Assembly: GCF_001625305.1 (NCBI RefSeq)
Contig: NW_017804131.1
Coordinates: 2,624,075-2,688,074, forward strand
From: Branchiostoma belcheri
Taxonomy: Eukaryota > Chordata > Leptocardii > Amphioxiformes > Branchiostomatidae
Direction: 5' to 3'
DNA: 64,000 nucleotides
Below the pieces are notes generated by a model that did not search any database, was not told where the DNA came from, and saw nothing but the letters and a program-made list of their open reading frames with translations. Made by a program: the position numbers and the translations under genes. Position 1 is the first letter of the stretch, and every line of letters begins with the position of its first letter. Shown here one piece after another: positions 1 to 11,329 of the stretch.

Positions 1-142
1 ATTGTTCATTCTCAATATCGTCCAGGTTCTCTCCATCCAGGATTCCGCTGTTCAGAAGACGTCTCCGAATGTCCCTGAACCGCAGGTCACTTGCTATTTC
101 CAATCGTTTGGCGCGGAGTAGGGCTTTGTGTCTTTCCTCCAT
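1..142 (-). CDS. CARD-domain protein, first coding exon (partial)
   Basis: The start codon is at 142-140 and the frame stays open for 47 codons to the window edge, so this is a 5' fragment. The peptide begins MEERHKALLRAKRLEIASDL and continues with a second helix (RFRDIRRRLLNSGILDGENL). This matches helices 1 to 3 of a caspase-recruitment domain, whose family consensus opens with an acidic-basic helix of the M-x-E-x-H/D-x-x-L-L-R type. CARDs assemble apoptotic and innate immune signalling complexes in the cytosol by homotypic contacts. Whatever follows the CARD lies beyond the window, so the full product cannot be named. It is the only minus-strand gene I can support. It is divergent to the receptor array, so shared regulation of the 1.3-kb spacer is possible but unproven. 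Confidence 0.65.
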   Translation of the reverse strand, partial: MEERHKALLRAKRLEIASDLRFRDIRRRLLNSGILDGENLDDIENEQ

Positions 143-1469
143 TTGGTATTCTACTTTGCTGATAGTGCAAGGAGTTAACTCAAACTTTCGTTGTTGATCA
201 CATACATGCATATGTCTAGAAAAGGACTCTTGGTTCTATTTTTCACTCAGACATACCTACAGGGTGGAGAAACGTTAAGAGTTAGTTTTTGTTTACTTTC
301 AAAGTTTCAATTCCCATTTGCCCCTCCCCTGCCAATACCAACTATTACATCTTTGATTTAACTACGATTGTAATACTTTAGCTCCAAATTCATTCCTTTA
401 TTGCATCGCCCCGCTACGTTACTTCTCATTTCACGAAAATTATAATTAGTCTAGGTATATACTCACAGCATAGGCTGGTGTATAATTGCAATGTATGTTA
501 CACCCTTCTTTATGAGGTACGTGGAGTATTTTTTCACGTGTACAGAAGGTCGACTGTAGTTTGATATTGCTTGTAACGTTAACCGATTTATACACATAAA
601 ATATTAATAACCGTATTTTTACAGACCGTTCCGATCCAAGTTAACTTTATACAGTACTCAGTGTACTACTCTCAATCATGTTAGTCTGTAACTCTAAAAC
701 CTTCATAATTTTCAGGGGGTCATTTATTCCATTTTACTTCCGTATTGTCTTCACTGCACTTGCCGGTTAAATCTAGAACATCGAAACGAGTTAGACATGT
801 ATAGCCAGTATCTATTCATAGTACAATGAGCAGAGGTCCGGATAGGATTCACTTTCTTACCTGTACATTTCCTGATTTTCCTAGGTGAGGGAATTTACAT
901 GGGACCAGACGGACGCGTCTGTCTCAACTGGCGTTACCTGATAACAGGTAAGTCCAGGTTCCAGAACGAGGCCGCAAAGTGTTTGCTTACTGAATCCCAC
1001 AACACACCGCGCGGACAAACCTTTACAACAGCGACCTCTTCTGACCTAGCTTAGGACTGCAGTCCGTGCGAAACTTGTACAATTTTAAGGCGCCCCCTAA
1101 ACCATAGGTCGACCGTCGACGTCAAGGTCACTTGTGATCTCAGATCGTTTGCCAAGAAGTAGGGTTTGTGTCCATAGATACCTGCATCAGCTATCTATCG
1201 TGTGCATTTTATATGGCCGAAATTAAAGTTTTGTTCTTCTTTACGAAAACACTACACATTCACTAACAACCAGTCCTCCCCCGTGCCGAGTGGGAATGGT
1301 ACTGTCCATGTGCCATTTGGCATTCCGCCCATGCCTTTTGCGTCCTCTCGGTCCATAGCTAACGTACGCCCTGCCCACTGCCGTCTGATGCCTACTGGGT
1401 TTGTTTATCGTCATCTACAAGCCAGTCAACAGCCTTTGTGACGCGGTCATGTTAGTTATACAAAAGGCC
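143..1469. other. Spacer between CARD gene and receptor array
   Basis: This holds the decayed CARD copy at 1121-1173. It also holds one orphan exon-like stretch, 885-947. That stretch is 63 nt, flanked by a good acceptor (gattttcctag) and donor (aggtaagt), and is open in phase 1 with a peptide containing YMGPDGRVCLNWRYL. I could not tie it to a family or to either flanking gene, so I do not call it as a gene. The rest is AT-rich with no coding signal I can support. Confidence 0.5.
1121..1173 (-). pseudogene. Decayed duplicate of the CARD first exon
   Basis: About 53 bases here resemble positions 79-133 in the same orientation, with roughly three quarters of positions identical by eye. The shared core includes AGGTCACTTG and GAAGTAGGGTTTGTGTC (against GGAGTAGGGCTTTGTGTC). 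On the minus strand the frame meets a TGA soon after possible start codons. It therefore looks like a broken tandem copy of the CARD start rather than a live gene. Confidence 0.5.
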
Positions 1470-4400
1470 ATGTTTTACACATTCCTTCTCCTGACTGCTC
1501 TGGGATCGAGTTTTGTCCTTGGGTTCAGGTACTCAACAAGTAAGTCTGTTTTGAGTTTTGGTGCTCCCCTCCCCAAATAATCGCAGCCATGTTGCTATGC
1601 TAAAAATAAACTACCTTCTATAAAATGTCGTATGCAGTGACCCATCTATGTCGTATCTTTCACTGCTACTATACACATACTTGTAGCTACTGCAGACGCT
1701 CTTGGCTGTATATGTAGCTTATTTGTATATGATGTAACAGCTGACAGCTGATAGAATGATTGCCTTTGGACCACGTAAGTGCAAATTGGGAGACTGTGTT
1801 GTTGGGTGAAGGCTGTACTACGTAAGGGTCAGATCGATTGCCATGTTTATGTAGTATTTAAAAGTCGATGTACAGTAGACAGTCTATTTTGCGCGCACGG
1901 GAAGCATGCAAACATTTTTCTCATTACCATTATACATACTATATTTAATGCAGTTGGCATAGAATTACAGTCACAGAGACGTGATGCACTGAATTAACTT
2001 ACTCTGAACTTAAGACATTTATGAATTTATGAGATAGGAGCTACGTTTTCCATTCGTTATGTTTATTGCGTCATTGCTAAGGCAATATATGCGTAAGACA
2101 CAATGACGCTGCTCAATTTAAGTTTTCTTATTTGACCTCAAACGACCTCAAACGGCGGAGTTCCACGAACGTTTCTCGTAGTATTTTCTTGTCCCGTTTT
2201 GATGCCAACGTGAAACTTATTTTTTTTATCTCATGAATACTCCAGTTTACATGAAGGATAACTGTGGCGAGTCGGTATCGCTAGGCAGTGCAGGGTACGT
2301 GGAGTGGGACCGGCATGGCAGATCGTACGACCACAATACCGACTGTTCTGTCATCCTCAAGACATCTAGTAGGAGTGTAAGGATATTACTGCAGGTAACA
2401 AATGTGACCGATTCTATGTAACCATTTACCTATTTAGTTTGTTCATGACTGGAGGGAACAATGATTATAGTATGCCTATGCTTCTTTTTTTCTGTGAAAT
2501 ACCATTAAGTCAAAGTATAAAGAAAGGCATGGTATATTATACTATATGTTATCATATAATGTCATACGTTTTCTGACTATATGTCAAAACCATATTGGAA
2601 TGTTTTGGATATTACGTATGGTTTACAAAGTGTCACAAAGTCGCAACGAGTCTGGCGAACAACGTAAGTTGCTAACATTTTTTCATTCCCCATTTCATTC
2701 CGGTCGCAGTTCATCAATATCGATATAGAGAGCAACGGCCAGTATTCCTGCTATGACTACCTGTATCTGTACGAGGGCGCTGTGTCCAGTTTTAACCGCC
2801 CCGCCGCCGGCCACACCAAGGCCATCTGTAACTCCCAGCCGATTGTGGACTACACCTCATCATCATCTGCAGTCACACTTCGCCTTGTTACAGACAGTTC
2901 CACCAGAGGGTCCTTCAAGATACTTTACACGAGTTTCACGGATCGTGTCGTCGGCACAGGTAGAGTCTCGTCTTTCTTAACTATTCCTTCGGTTACCGGA
3001 AGTACTGTTTTCGGTGGCAGACTGTTTCACGTCTACGTAGCGACATTTTATGGTGTAATGCAAGACGAAATTACGCCGTACAATCCCCTCCACAGTTCCA
3101 ATTTCCAAATCACTTTTGTCTGAAATCTCCGATGTCTTGTTGTGTTGATGGTAACAGGTTTTCAGTAAGTCTGACTAAACTCGTATAAAGTATTCCTCTA
3201 AATTGTGACAAAAAAAGCCTCAATAGTAAGTATACTAGTAAAACCGTGTCTGTTTTGCCCCGACTGTCCTCTCAGGTTGCCATAATAGCAGGTTCCTGTG
3301 CTCCAACTCCCGCTGTATAGACCCGAATCTGAAATGCGATCAAATGGACAACTGTGGGGACGCCAGTGACGAGCCTGCCGACTGTCGTGCAGGTATTTGT
3401 ATATACATGTATGATAATGCACACAGTGTCTTCGTACAGGTAGAGGTTACGGTAGGGCAAGAATACCGACCATTTTCTGCTAGAAATTTGCAATGGACGT
3501 ATCAATTTAGTTTTTGCTTTAAAGATTTAGGGGTTGAAGAATGAAATTAGCCTTTCATCACCCTTCTCTTGTATTTTTTAGAATCCACCAAAACTTCTGA
3601 ACTATGTTTCAGGCTATCCTCTCAATCACTGTGCTGACGGAGTTTATGTAGACAGCCGCCATATGTGCGACGGTGTAACGGACTGTTCGGACAGGAGCGA
3701 TGAGTGGACGAGCGCCTGGGCCATGTGTCCGGCCCGTGAGTAAAAAAAAAAATACTATACATATACACAATATATGATTTTGAAAATTACAATGATTCAA
3801 CCTACAATCCATCCGTGAATCGAAGGTTGTGTATTCGCTCCGTTGCACCGGTTCTGCAGGATACCCTATCCTTTACCAGGCTTCGGGAGGTGACTGGAAA
3901 GAGTAGAAATTAGCCAAATAGAGAAGTATAAACCAGCAAAGTGTTCTCTCTAGCGGAGCAACTCCCCTGGCATGTTATCTCTCTATCAGTTAGCCAATTT
4001 CAGTCGCCTCCCGACGCCTGGTAGAGGCTAAGGATACACAGCGTTCACGGATGGATTCCAGGCAAGCTTTCCTGTTCACGAAGCTTTCTTTGATAGCCAC
4101 AACGACTTAAATCTGCTGCGTTTCAGGTGAGATGCACGGTAGCTGCGGCTCGCTGGTGACTCTCCAGCCGGCCACGTCTGGGTACATCGTGTACAGCCGT
4201 CGCGGGACGTACGGAGCCGGGACCGACTGTACCGTGCAGTTCAACACGCTGAGCGGATACGCCATACGACTGGAGAGTTGGGACGTCGACGGGATGGACC
4301 ACCGCTGCTACGACAGTCTATTCGTTAGTTGTGTTCTCCTAGCTAAAGATGATGCCAAAAATGCTCGTGGTTTATCTGTATCTGTATGTTACGCCGAGGG

Positions 4401-5832
4401 GTGATTATACCGGGTATATAGATACAGATACAGAATCTGTATCTGTACCTGTGTCTATAATATAGCCGGTATAACCACCCCCGGCGTAACGCACCAGCTT
4501 CGTAGGCACGCGGCGCGGTGGCAGTTGGCATAGTATCATTACACCGAACGATCTATTACACACAGCCTTTGATAAATGTTTTAAGCTATTAAACAGCCGT
4601 CAACATATATACAGGCTAACAACTTCTCATATGTCGCCCTCTAGAATTGTCTGTGCTGCTTTTTTTCGTGATCCGACCGATGCAAATGTTGCAATTGTCT
4701 CAACTTTTACCTGGAATTGATCATGAAGACCTATATTTGAGGACGATAGATGTGAGGTTTTGATGCACCACTTTTCTGCTCCAGCTCTGTGACGGCATCA
4801 CCGGAAGCTGTGACGACTGGGAGGAGGACTTCAGTCTGTGCTACACGTCACCAGACAGCACCTCCTACGTCACTTCCGGGCAGGACCTCACAGTTCGACT
4901 GTCATCGAGCAGGGCTGGCAACTTCAAGATATTTTACAGAATCGAGCAGGGAGGTGAGTCAAAAGGTTTGGTGCTTGATTCCTTTCCATCAGTCGCAATA
5001 TCATCATCGCAATGACAGTGTGAACATAAAGGTGTGCGGTTAAAGCTTAAGGCTTTTCAAAGTCAAGTTTCTAACATAAAATAGAGGTACGCTTGTTTCG
5101 GGGCTATTTCAAACGCTTCAAGTATTGAATGTGGTAAGAAAATGGCAGTAAATGTCAATATAACTTGATATAGATATAGATACCAGACAGATTTTCTCAT
5201 CGAAAATATTTCTTGTTTTGCCACTCTGAAGTTGCATTGGATGCCATGTGTCAGGTGAGAAAAATTTTCTATTAGACTACCTGGCCGAAGACTATGTTCT
5301 GCTTTACTTTTCTCGTTCGGTTCTGCTCTAGACATAATCAAAATCACTCAACGACAACTTCTATTTTCTATTTCTGTGTGTTTCTCCAGGTGCCACTAAC
5401 AGCAGCACCGTCGTGACCGTAGTGGTGGTGATTGTAGTGGTTATCTTGGTGCTCGCTGTTGTGGTATACTGCTGCGGTAAAAGGAGCCGGGGCGGCGGCA
5501 GTCAAACAGTGGAGGACAGATCTGTCCAATACCCGGGGGAGACACCAGGAGACAGCATTCACTTACACCCTACTACTGTAGTCCACACCGACCGACCGCA
5601 CACAGTGGGCACACCTACAATCGAACGCGTCCCGCCACAGCCTAGTCCCCGACAATACTCGTATCCCTCCGCGCCTCCGCAGCCAACGAACAGCGCCCTG
5701 CCCCCCTCCGTAGTGGTAGAGCCCCCTACCCCTGCGTCATCAGAGATAGGAGAGCCCGTCACCCCACCCCCCTCGTATGACCAGGCGCTATGGATGCCAA
5801 AAGAACCACCGGCCTCGGCAGGGCAATCATGA
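1470..5832 (+). CDS. Gene A: CUB-LDLa-LDLa-CUB type I membrane protein
   Basis: Exons 1470-1539, 2246-2394, 2710-2959, 3276-3392, 3613-3735, 4127-4323, 4785-4953 and 5390-5832 give 505 residues. A hydrophobic signal peptide (MFYTFLLLTALGSSFVLG) is followed by CUB1 (about 24-156, four cysteines) and LDLa1 (157-195, six cysteines and an intact acidic calcium motif, CGDASDE). LDLa2 (196-236) has only four cysteines, so one disulfide is missing. CUB2 (237-358) carries extra cysteines. A valine-rich transmembrane helix lies near 365-386. The tail (to 505) is proline-rich, contains TVVHT, and ends with a PPxY motif in PPPSYDQALWMP. CUB and LDLa modules bind protein or glycan ligands, often with calcium. 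PPxY binds WW domains. The ligand is unknown. The CUB2 intron lies after DSLF, unlike CUB1, where it follows ILLQ; gene B shares the CUB2 arrangement. Confidence 0.85.
4387..4491. repeat. Foldback element in gene A intron
   Basis: GTTACGCCGAGGGGTGATTA at the left is mirrored by GGTATAACCACCCCCGGCGTAAC at the right. The arms run through GATACAGATACAG and CTGTATCTGTACCTG. The whole can fold as a hairpin of about 105 nt. It sits in the intron between the two exons of CUB2. I see no clear target duplication. Confidence 0.6.
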
Positions 5833-6770
5833 TAAACAGTTTTGTTGTACAGTATCATATCAAGATTGACATGATGTCATTGCCAATCAGCAGTATGTTG
5901 CATTGCTGGAATCACCGGCAAATGTCCATGGAACACACAGACCTCAGCAGTTTTTACTACACGTTTTTAAAAGTTAGATTTGTTGCTCTGCCTGACATGC
6001 CTGATGGCTTACGTACGCTTAAAACTATTGTGATGAGCATGTTTTATATAACTACAGGTAACTGTTCTACGTGTTATTTCTTACAAGAGATAGAGGAATT
6101 CGCCAATTCAACGATTCATCATTTGGAAGAATACTGATGTTATATGTGTATACGAATGTGTATATCTTGTCTGACAACTTGTTTATTTTAAGTTGTAGCT
6201 ACAGCTGTTTGGTTTTTTAACTATCAATCAAAGTCGTCTGTGCGACGCAATAAAAGTGTGATGTGCCGATAACTTTCAGTTGCGTCGACGACGTGATATG
6301 AATTATAATGTGCAGGATACATCGTGGTACTATAATTATCATTGTCCTTTATGCTTTCTCTCCGAATAATCTACCCCATTGCTATTTGTGTATATGCCCA
6401 TGGCCCAAATACCGCGAATACGTGTAGTACTCCCTACTCGGAATATTTCATTTAGCTGGAGCTGTGCTACTGCAGTTTGTATCTATCTCGCCAAGCGTCC
6501 ACATGACCCTACTTGCGGGGTCAAAGGGTGACGTCGAAGAATCGCCCATCTCTCGACCAGGGCTCTCGACCAACGTTTACGACTTGTACTACTACTAGTA
6601 TTATATTGGACGTATGCGGCGTATTCACAGCAGTCTTTTCACTTCGACATATGCATAGCCTTGTTCAGCGTGCAGAGAGAACAGAGCGCAAGATTCCAGA
6701 GGAAGTGAGGAGACGGGAACGCCCGGCCCGACATCTGTCAACGTGCAACTCAGAACATCACAGACCAACG
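5833..6770. other. Spacer A-B
   Basis: This contains the presumed 3' UTR of A, with its poly(A) signal, and the upstream region of B. I see no further gene. Open frames around 6513-6770 continue into B upstream of its start, but they lack family similarity and a signal-peptide-like beginning. Confidence 0.5.
6249..6254 (+). terminator. Poly(A) signal, gene A
   Basis: AATAAA lies about 420 bases after the gene A stop codon and is the first such hexamer in the spacer. Confidence 0.4.
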
Positions 6771-8693
6771 ATGTTTTTCACATTAACGATTCTGGTGGCG
6801 CTCTGTGATGGCGGTGTTCTCGGTGACGGGTACCGCGATCTTGCAGGGAGGTTTACAGGTAACGTTTAAAGGTCTAAATCCGTGCTCCATTTGGCAAACC
6901 TTGGGACAACTGTGATTTTCCCCTCCCCAGGCCCCAATGTTGTGTTTACGTTACGGCTATTTTTGCACAGTCTGCATGTCCCAGCTGTAATAGGATCTAA
7001 TAGGCCCCTGGAATGTTGAAAATACGTCGATGGTGTATTGGTTTAACAACTAACCTGTTATCTACGAGAAAAGACACGAAGTTATCCTCGTAAAGGTTTT
7101 ATCTTATGGACAGTCTGGGTGTTTCTGGAAAATTTCTTTGAAACTGACAGCAGCCAGGGTCATTGACCTCAAATGGACCTAACCCTCGCTGGCCATATAT
7201 ACAAGCGTTATATTTACAGCGCTAGCGTAGAAAGCCATATATCTTAAACTTTCTTTGTACTAGTATCTGGACAACTAACGACAACTAAAAATGCATCTTA
7301 CAAAATTAACAAAGGCTTTTAATTGAACTGAAATCCGAGTACACCCTCTAGGCGTTGTGAACTGCGAGGGGTCTGGGCTTATTTCCAAGGTGAAGATACC
7401 TGGGGTCACATTGACAAATAGGTGTTATAAACTAATTAGAGATATGACTACAGTATTAATTCATATATCAACTCTTTCCCCATGCTACAGAGGAGATGTA
7501 CGATAAATGTTGGACAGAGGTGTATCTGCCAGCTGACAAGGCGGGCTATATCACGTATCACCGGGCCGGCCCGTATCCGCCCTACACAGAATGTGCCGTC
7601 AACTACTACACAGACTCTGGCTACGTCATCAGTTTGGAGGCTTTCAACTTGACCGGCATGCCTGGCGACTGTTCTGACTACATATTTGTACGTTATACAG
7701 TGTTAATGGTTGAAACTTTTTATTAATACTAGTGAACTGAATGGTAGAAGTTAGTATTTGTGAAATGTTTCTTTTGGTTTTATGAACCTTTCATCTTATT
7801 TTGCTATGTGTATTTGTATAGTATTCTGTTTAGAAAGTTTTGAACTGAAATTTGTCTCACAATGTGGCTTCCCAGTTCAAAATCTAGATTATATTCTGTT
7901 TTTTTTCGCGATGTTGAAGTTCAATGCTTTATGTAGTTCGTGTCTTTCCCGCTAGGCGTGCAATGAGAAGGATTTCCTGTGCGACACAGACAGCAGTTCT
8001 GTTCACTACTGTTGGAGAGGAGTTCACTACAGCCATGACGTGTCCTGGGGACAGAGCATCACAATCCGCCTCTTCTCCGACCATTCCACGCAGGGGACCT
8101 ACAGCATCGAGTACAGGGTGGAGGAAGGTCGGTTACATCTGAAAAAAATAGACACAACTCACTCATTCACTCACTCACTCGAACGTATAAAGGAATTCAA
8201 TTTTGTAGGGATGGGAGGGCAAGGAAACACTTAACTGCACATTTTGATCATGATGATATTTTTCTTTGTCGTTTCAGCCAAAACCGACAGCGACACCATT
8301 GTGTACATTGTTGTGGGGGTGATCGCTGCTGTGTGCGTCTTCGTCGCCATCATCTTCAAATGTTGTAGGAACCATGATGACGACGACCTCCCGCCTTTGA
8401 ATATTCCTCCGGTTACTGCAACAAGAGGCCCTAATGCCTCCGTGCTCAGGAACGCTCGACCGTTTACAAGTACACCAGAACGAAACTCAGATGAATTTAC
8501 TAGTCCTCCAGGGCTCATTTACATCCCGCCAGCGGTGTATCCCTCCGCGCCTGCACCAGGTAACCCTCAGTGGTACGGTCTCCAGCAGCCGGCCAGAGCG
8601 CCTCTGCCACCGGTAGGACTTGGACAGGAGCTGCCGCCGCCTCCGTACAACGAAGCACTACAGATGCCCAGGAAACAACCTACGGTGTCGTAG
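6771..8693 (+). CDS. Gene B: single-CUB type I membrane protein
   Basis: Exons 6771-6858, 7491-7687, 7956-8127 and 8278-8693 give 290 residues. The signal peptide begins MFFTLTILVALCDGGVLG; the frame is open upstream, but this ATG is the one that places a hydrophobic stretch at the N terminus. The CUB-like domain (about 30-152) has seven cysteines, more than the usual four. Its intron falls after CSDYIF, the same position as CUB2 of gene A, which suggests B descends from an A-type second CUB. The transmembrane helix (about 160-179, IVYIVVGVIAAVCVFVAII) is followed by CC, a possible palmitoylation site. The tail is acidic, then proline-rich, and ends with PPPPYNEALQMP, the array's PPxY box. 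B is the smallest complete CUB member. Confidence 0.8.
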
Positions 8694-9526
8694 TACAGGG
8701 GTGCTGCACTGAGGACAGACATTGACTGTCAACAATTCTTCTTCGTACACTGGCGCAGATAATACCAGTCCTACATGTAATGCAATTTTAACTTAGTCTT
8801 GCGAAATAGGCAAGTGGGCAAAGAAAAAAATCGAAGAACACGTTCGAGCAAGAACGGACAAGGTGAATCTAAAGCCATTTCTTGTTTTTTTTTTTTTGTA
8901 TTAGTCTTCACGTGTACATCAATAAACTTTGAATTACCAGTACGTTGCAGTTCATAGTCCATTTACTGATTGTCATAATTGTAAATTAGTACACACCGGA
9001 CCAAATGTCAAAAAGATTATTATATAGAATGTTTCGATCTTCCTTGTCAACATCTATTTAGAGAATATGTGTATGTGCGTGACCCTTTCCTCACTTTTGT
9101 AACCCATAAATGTGGACAAGTGTCCATCTCCAATGTACAAACCGACCCAACGTCCGACAGGTTGTACGGCTCCCTTTGTATCCCAGAAAAGGGGATTGGC
9201 CATTTCTTTTATGAGTTAGGGTGAACCTTATAAGCGACGAATTTGCACTCAAGGTTCTCAGCCGAAACTGTAAAATCTAAGAGAGAAGTTACACCCAGAT
9301 CGTGCAGTGTCGAAAATTTGCGAAGTGATATGCTTTTAATGAAGCGCGGCTATCGCCACGTTTCATGTACGATCAGGCCCTAATGAATACTGGACAGTAG
9401 GGAAGAGTAGTCGTCACGCAGGCACTGACCGGCCGACCTATGTGTGCCTGTAGTTTCCGATTTCCTTCTTTTTCTTTACGGATAGGATTTGTAAACATTA
9501 GAACTGATATCTGTGGTACGAAAGGA
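8694..9526. other. Spacer B-C
   Basis: This holds the 3' UTR of B and the promoter side of C. A block near 9373-9405 (GATCAGGCCCTAATGAAT, then GGACAGTAGGGAAGAG) is related to a block at 15380-15420 upstream of gene D, which points to duplicated promoters. No other gene is seen. Confidence 0.45.
8921..8926 (+). terminator. Poly(A) signal, gene B
   Basis: AATAAA is 228 bases after the stop codon, in AATAAACTTTGAATT. Confidence 0.55.
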
Positions 9527-11256
9527 ATGACCATGGCTGGCGTGTGGACGGGGATTGTTTTGCTGACGATCGTCCAGTGGACACGCGCAGGTGAGTAGCC
9601 GCCATGTTTGTTCAGACAGACCGTGTCAACACGCGTTGCCATGGTAACGTACAGATAGCGCTGATATTCCATCGAATTTACTAGTTCCTATTAGACGAAT
9701 TTCTGCCCCTGACGGTCACCCAAAAGACGGGGATATCTGTATGTAGTCTACCACCTGTTAGAATGCATTTCTGGGATAGTTTAGTTGTCTACACGTCCTG
9801 TCGAACGATTTATTTGTATAGATGGTACAATAGCACCTGACGTCAAAGGATGATGGCTCGACTTGTTTACGCAATTGACAGGCAGGACTAATAGCATACG
9901 AATAAAATGTATTTCTTCCTTGAAATGGACATGATACACCAAGTATATAACACTTTTCAAAGCTCTCCTTGCAAATCTGGAAGTACTACTGGCTACGTCA
10001 TATCGAGCCATAGTAACCACCGTCTATGTCCGAGAAATGAGAACATTGTTTAGTCTTCAATATCTATACTTTTCCTGGCAATTATGAAGAGGAAGACTGT
10101 GTCCGAACACTCAGATGTAAATAACTCAAGTTATGATCGCGGTGGTTTCAATAGCTTGTCGTGGTACACGTATTTCTGAATTGTTTAGTTGTACGATTTA
10201 CCTGCATTCGGAACTGTCACTTAGTAACCAATGGGACATAATTCTTGGTGACTGATTCGGGTCAGTATTTTTTTGTCAATCTCCCTCACAAACCAGATAC
10301 AACACACGTACAACTTGGTGGTTAATACTAATGAGCAGCAACACTTACGTTGATTTGTAATTGCAAATCTTGATGTATTAAACTGCCTTTGTAGTTTCAG
10401 TTCTAGGTGGTTAGAGCAATGTATTGTCCAGAGGGACAAGGCTTATGGTTGGCTAGCAACCTGGTAAACAAGTCCTACAATGATCTAATCGAGTTTTCTT
10501 ACACAAAATAGTGTATATTATCTTCTCCCGCACAGGAAGAAAGGCTTCCTTTGTTGTTTGTGACACAATTGAAAGGGGCAATTAAGTGTTAAAAAAACAG
10601 TTCATGTTCCACACTTTCACTTACATGTATAGTTTCACCAGTGAAGCATGCGTGGCTTATACTCGCGTCACTTACGTAAGCCGGCTCCTTACATAAACCA
10701 GCATAACTGTAGTAACCTTCGGTATTGTGCACAATGAGCCTACAAGCAATTCCTGCTAGTTTATTTTCTTTGCTTTCTCTGACTCATAAGTAAACACTGT
10801 CCTTACTAAACAAAATACGTGACGTGAAAACACAGTATTAGGAAATCGATCTTACATCGATTTTACATGTAATATCACAGCTGTACAGTATATTCTATAA
10901 GTACGAACGCACAACACAACACAACACAACACAACACAACACGCCCCTTTTCGTTTCAAACTACCTTATAACTACTGATTTTCTCCCTCTCCAGCGCCTG
11001 CCGGATACGAGGGTTGTTATCCGGACAGTTTTATCCGGGTCCTCCCTCATGACGAGAAGTGGGACTTTCAGCTGACCAACGCTCGGTGTGTGAGCCACTG
11101 TAGGAACAAGGGATATGCATACGCAGGTAGACACAGAACACGTGCTTTTGTGAAGTGTGTATGCGAGTGCGTGAGTGTGTATGGTGTGTGTGTGTGGCGA
11201 GTGTGTGTGTGTGCATGCGTGCGTGTGTGCGTGTGTGCGTGTGTGTGTGTGTGTGT

Positions 11257-11329
<73 letters not shown>

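Noticed and set aside
885-947. Exon-like 63-nt stretch with good splice sites
   Set aside because: It is open and symmetric, but I could not link it to gene A, to the CARD gene or to any domain. It is too short to call alone.
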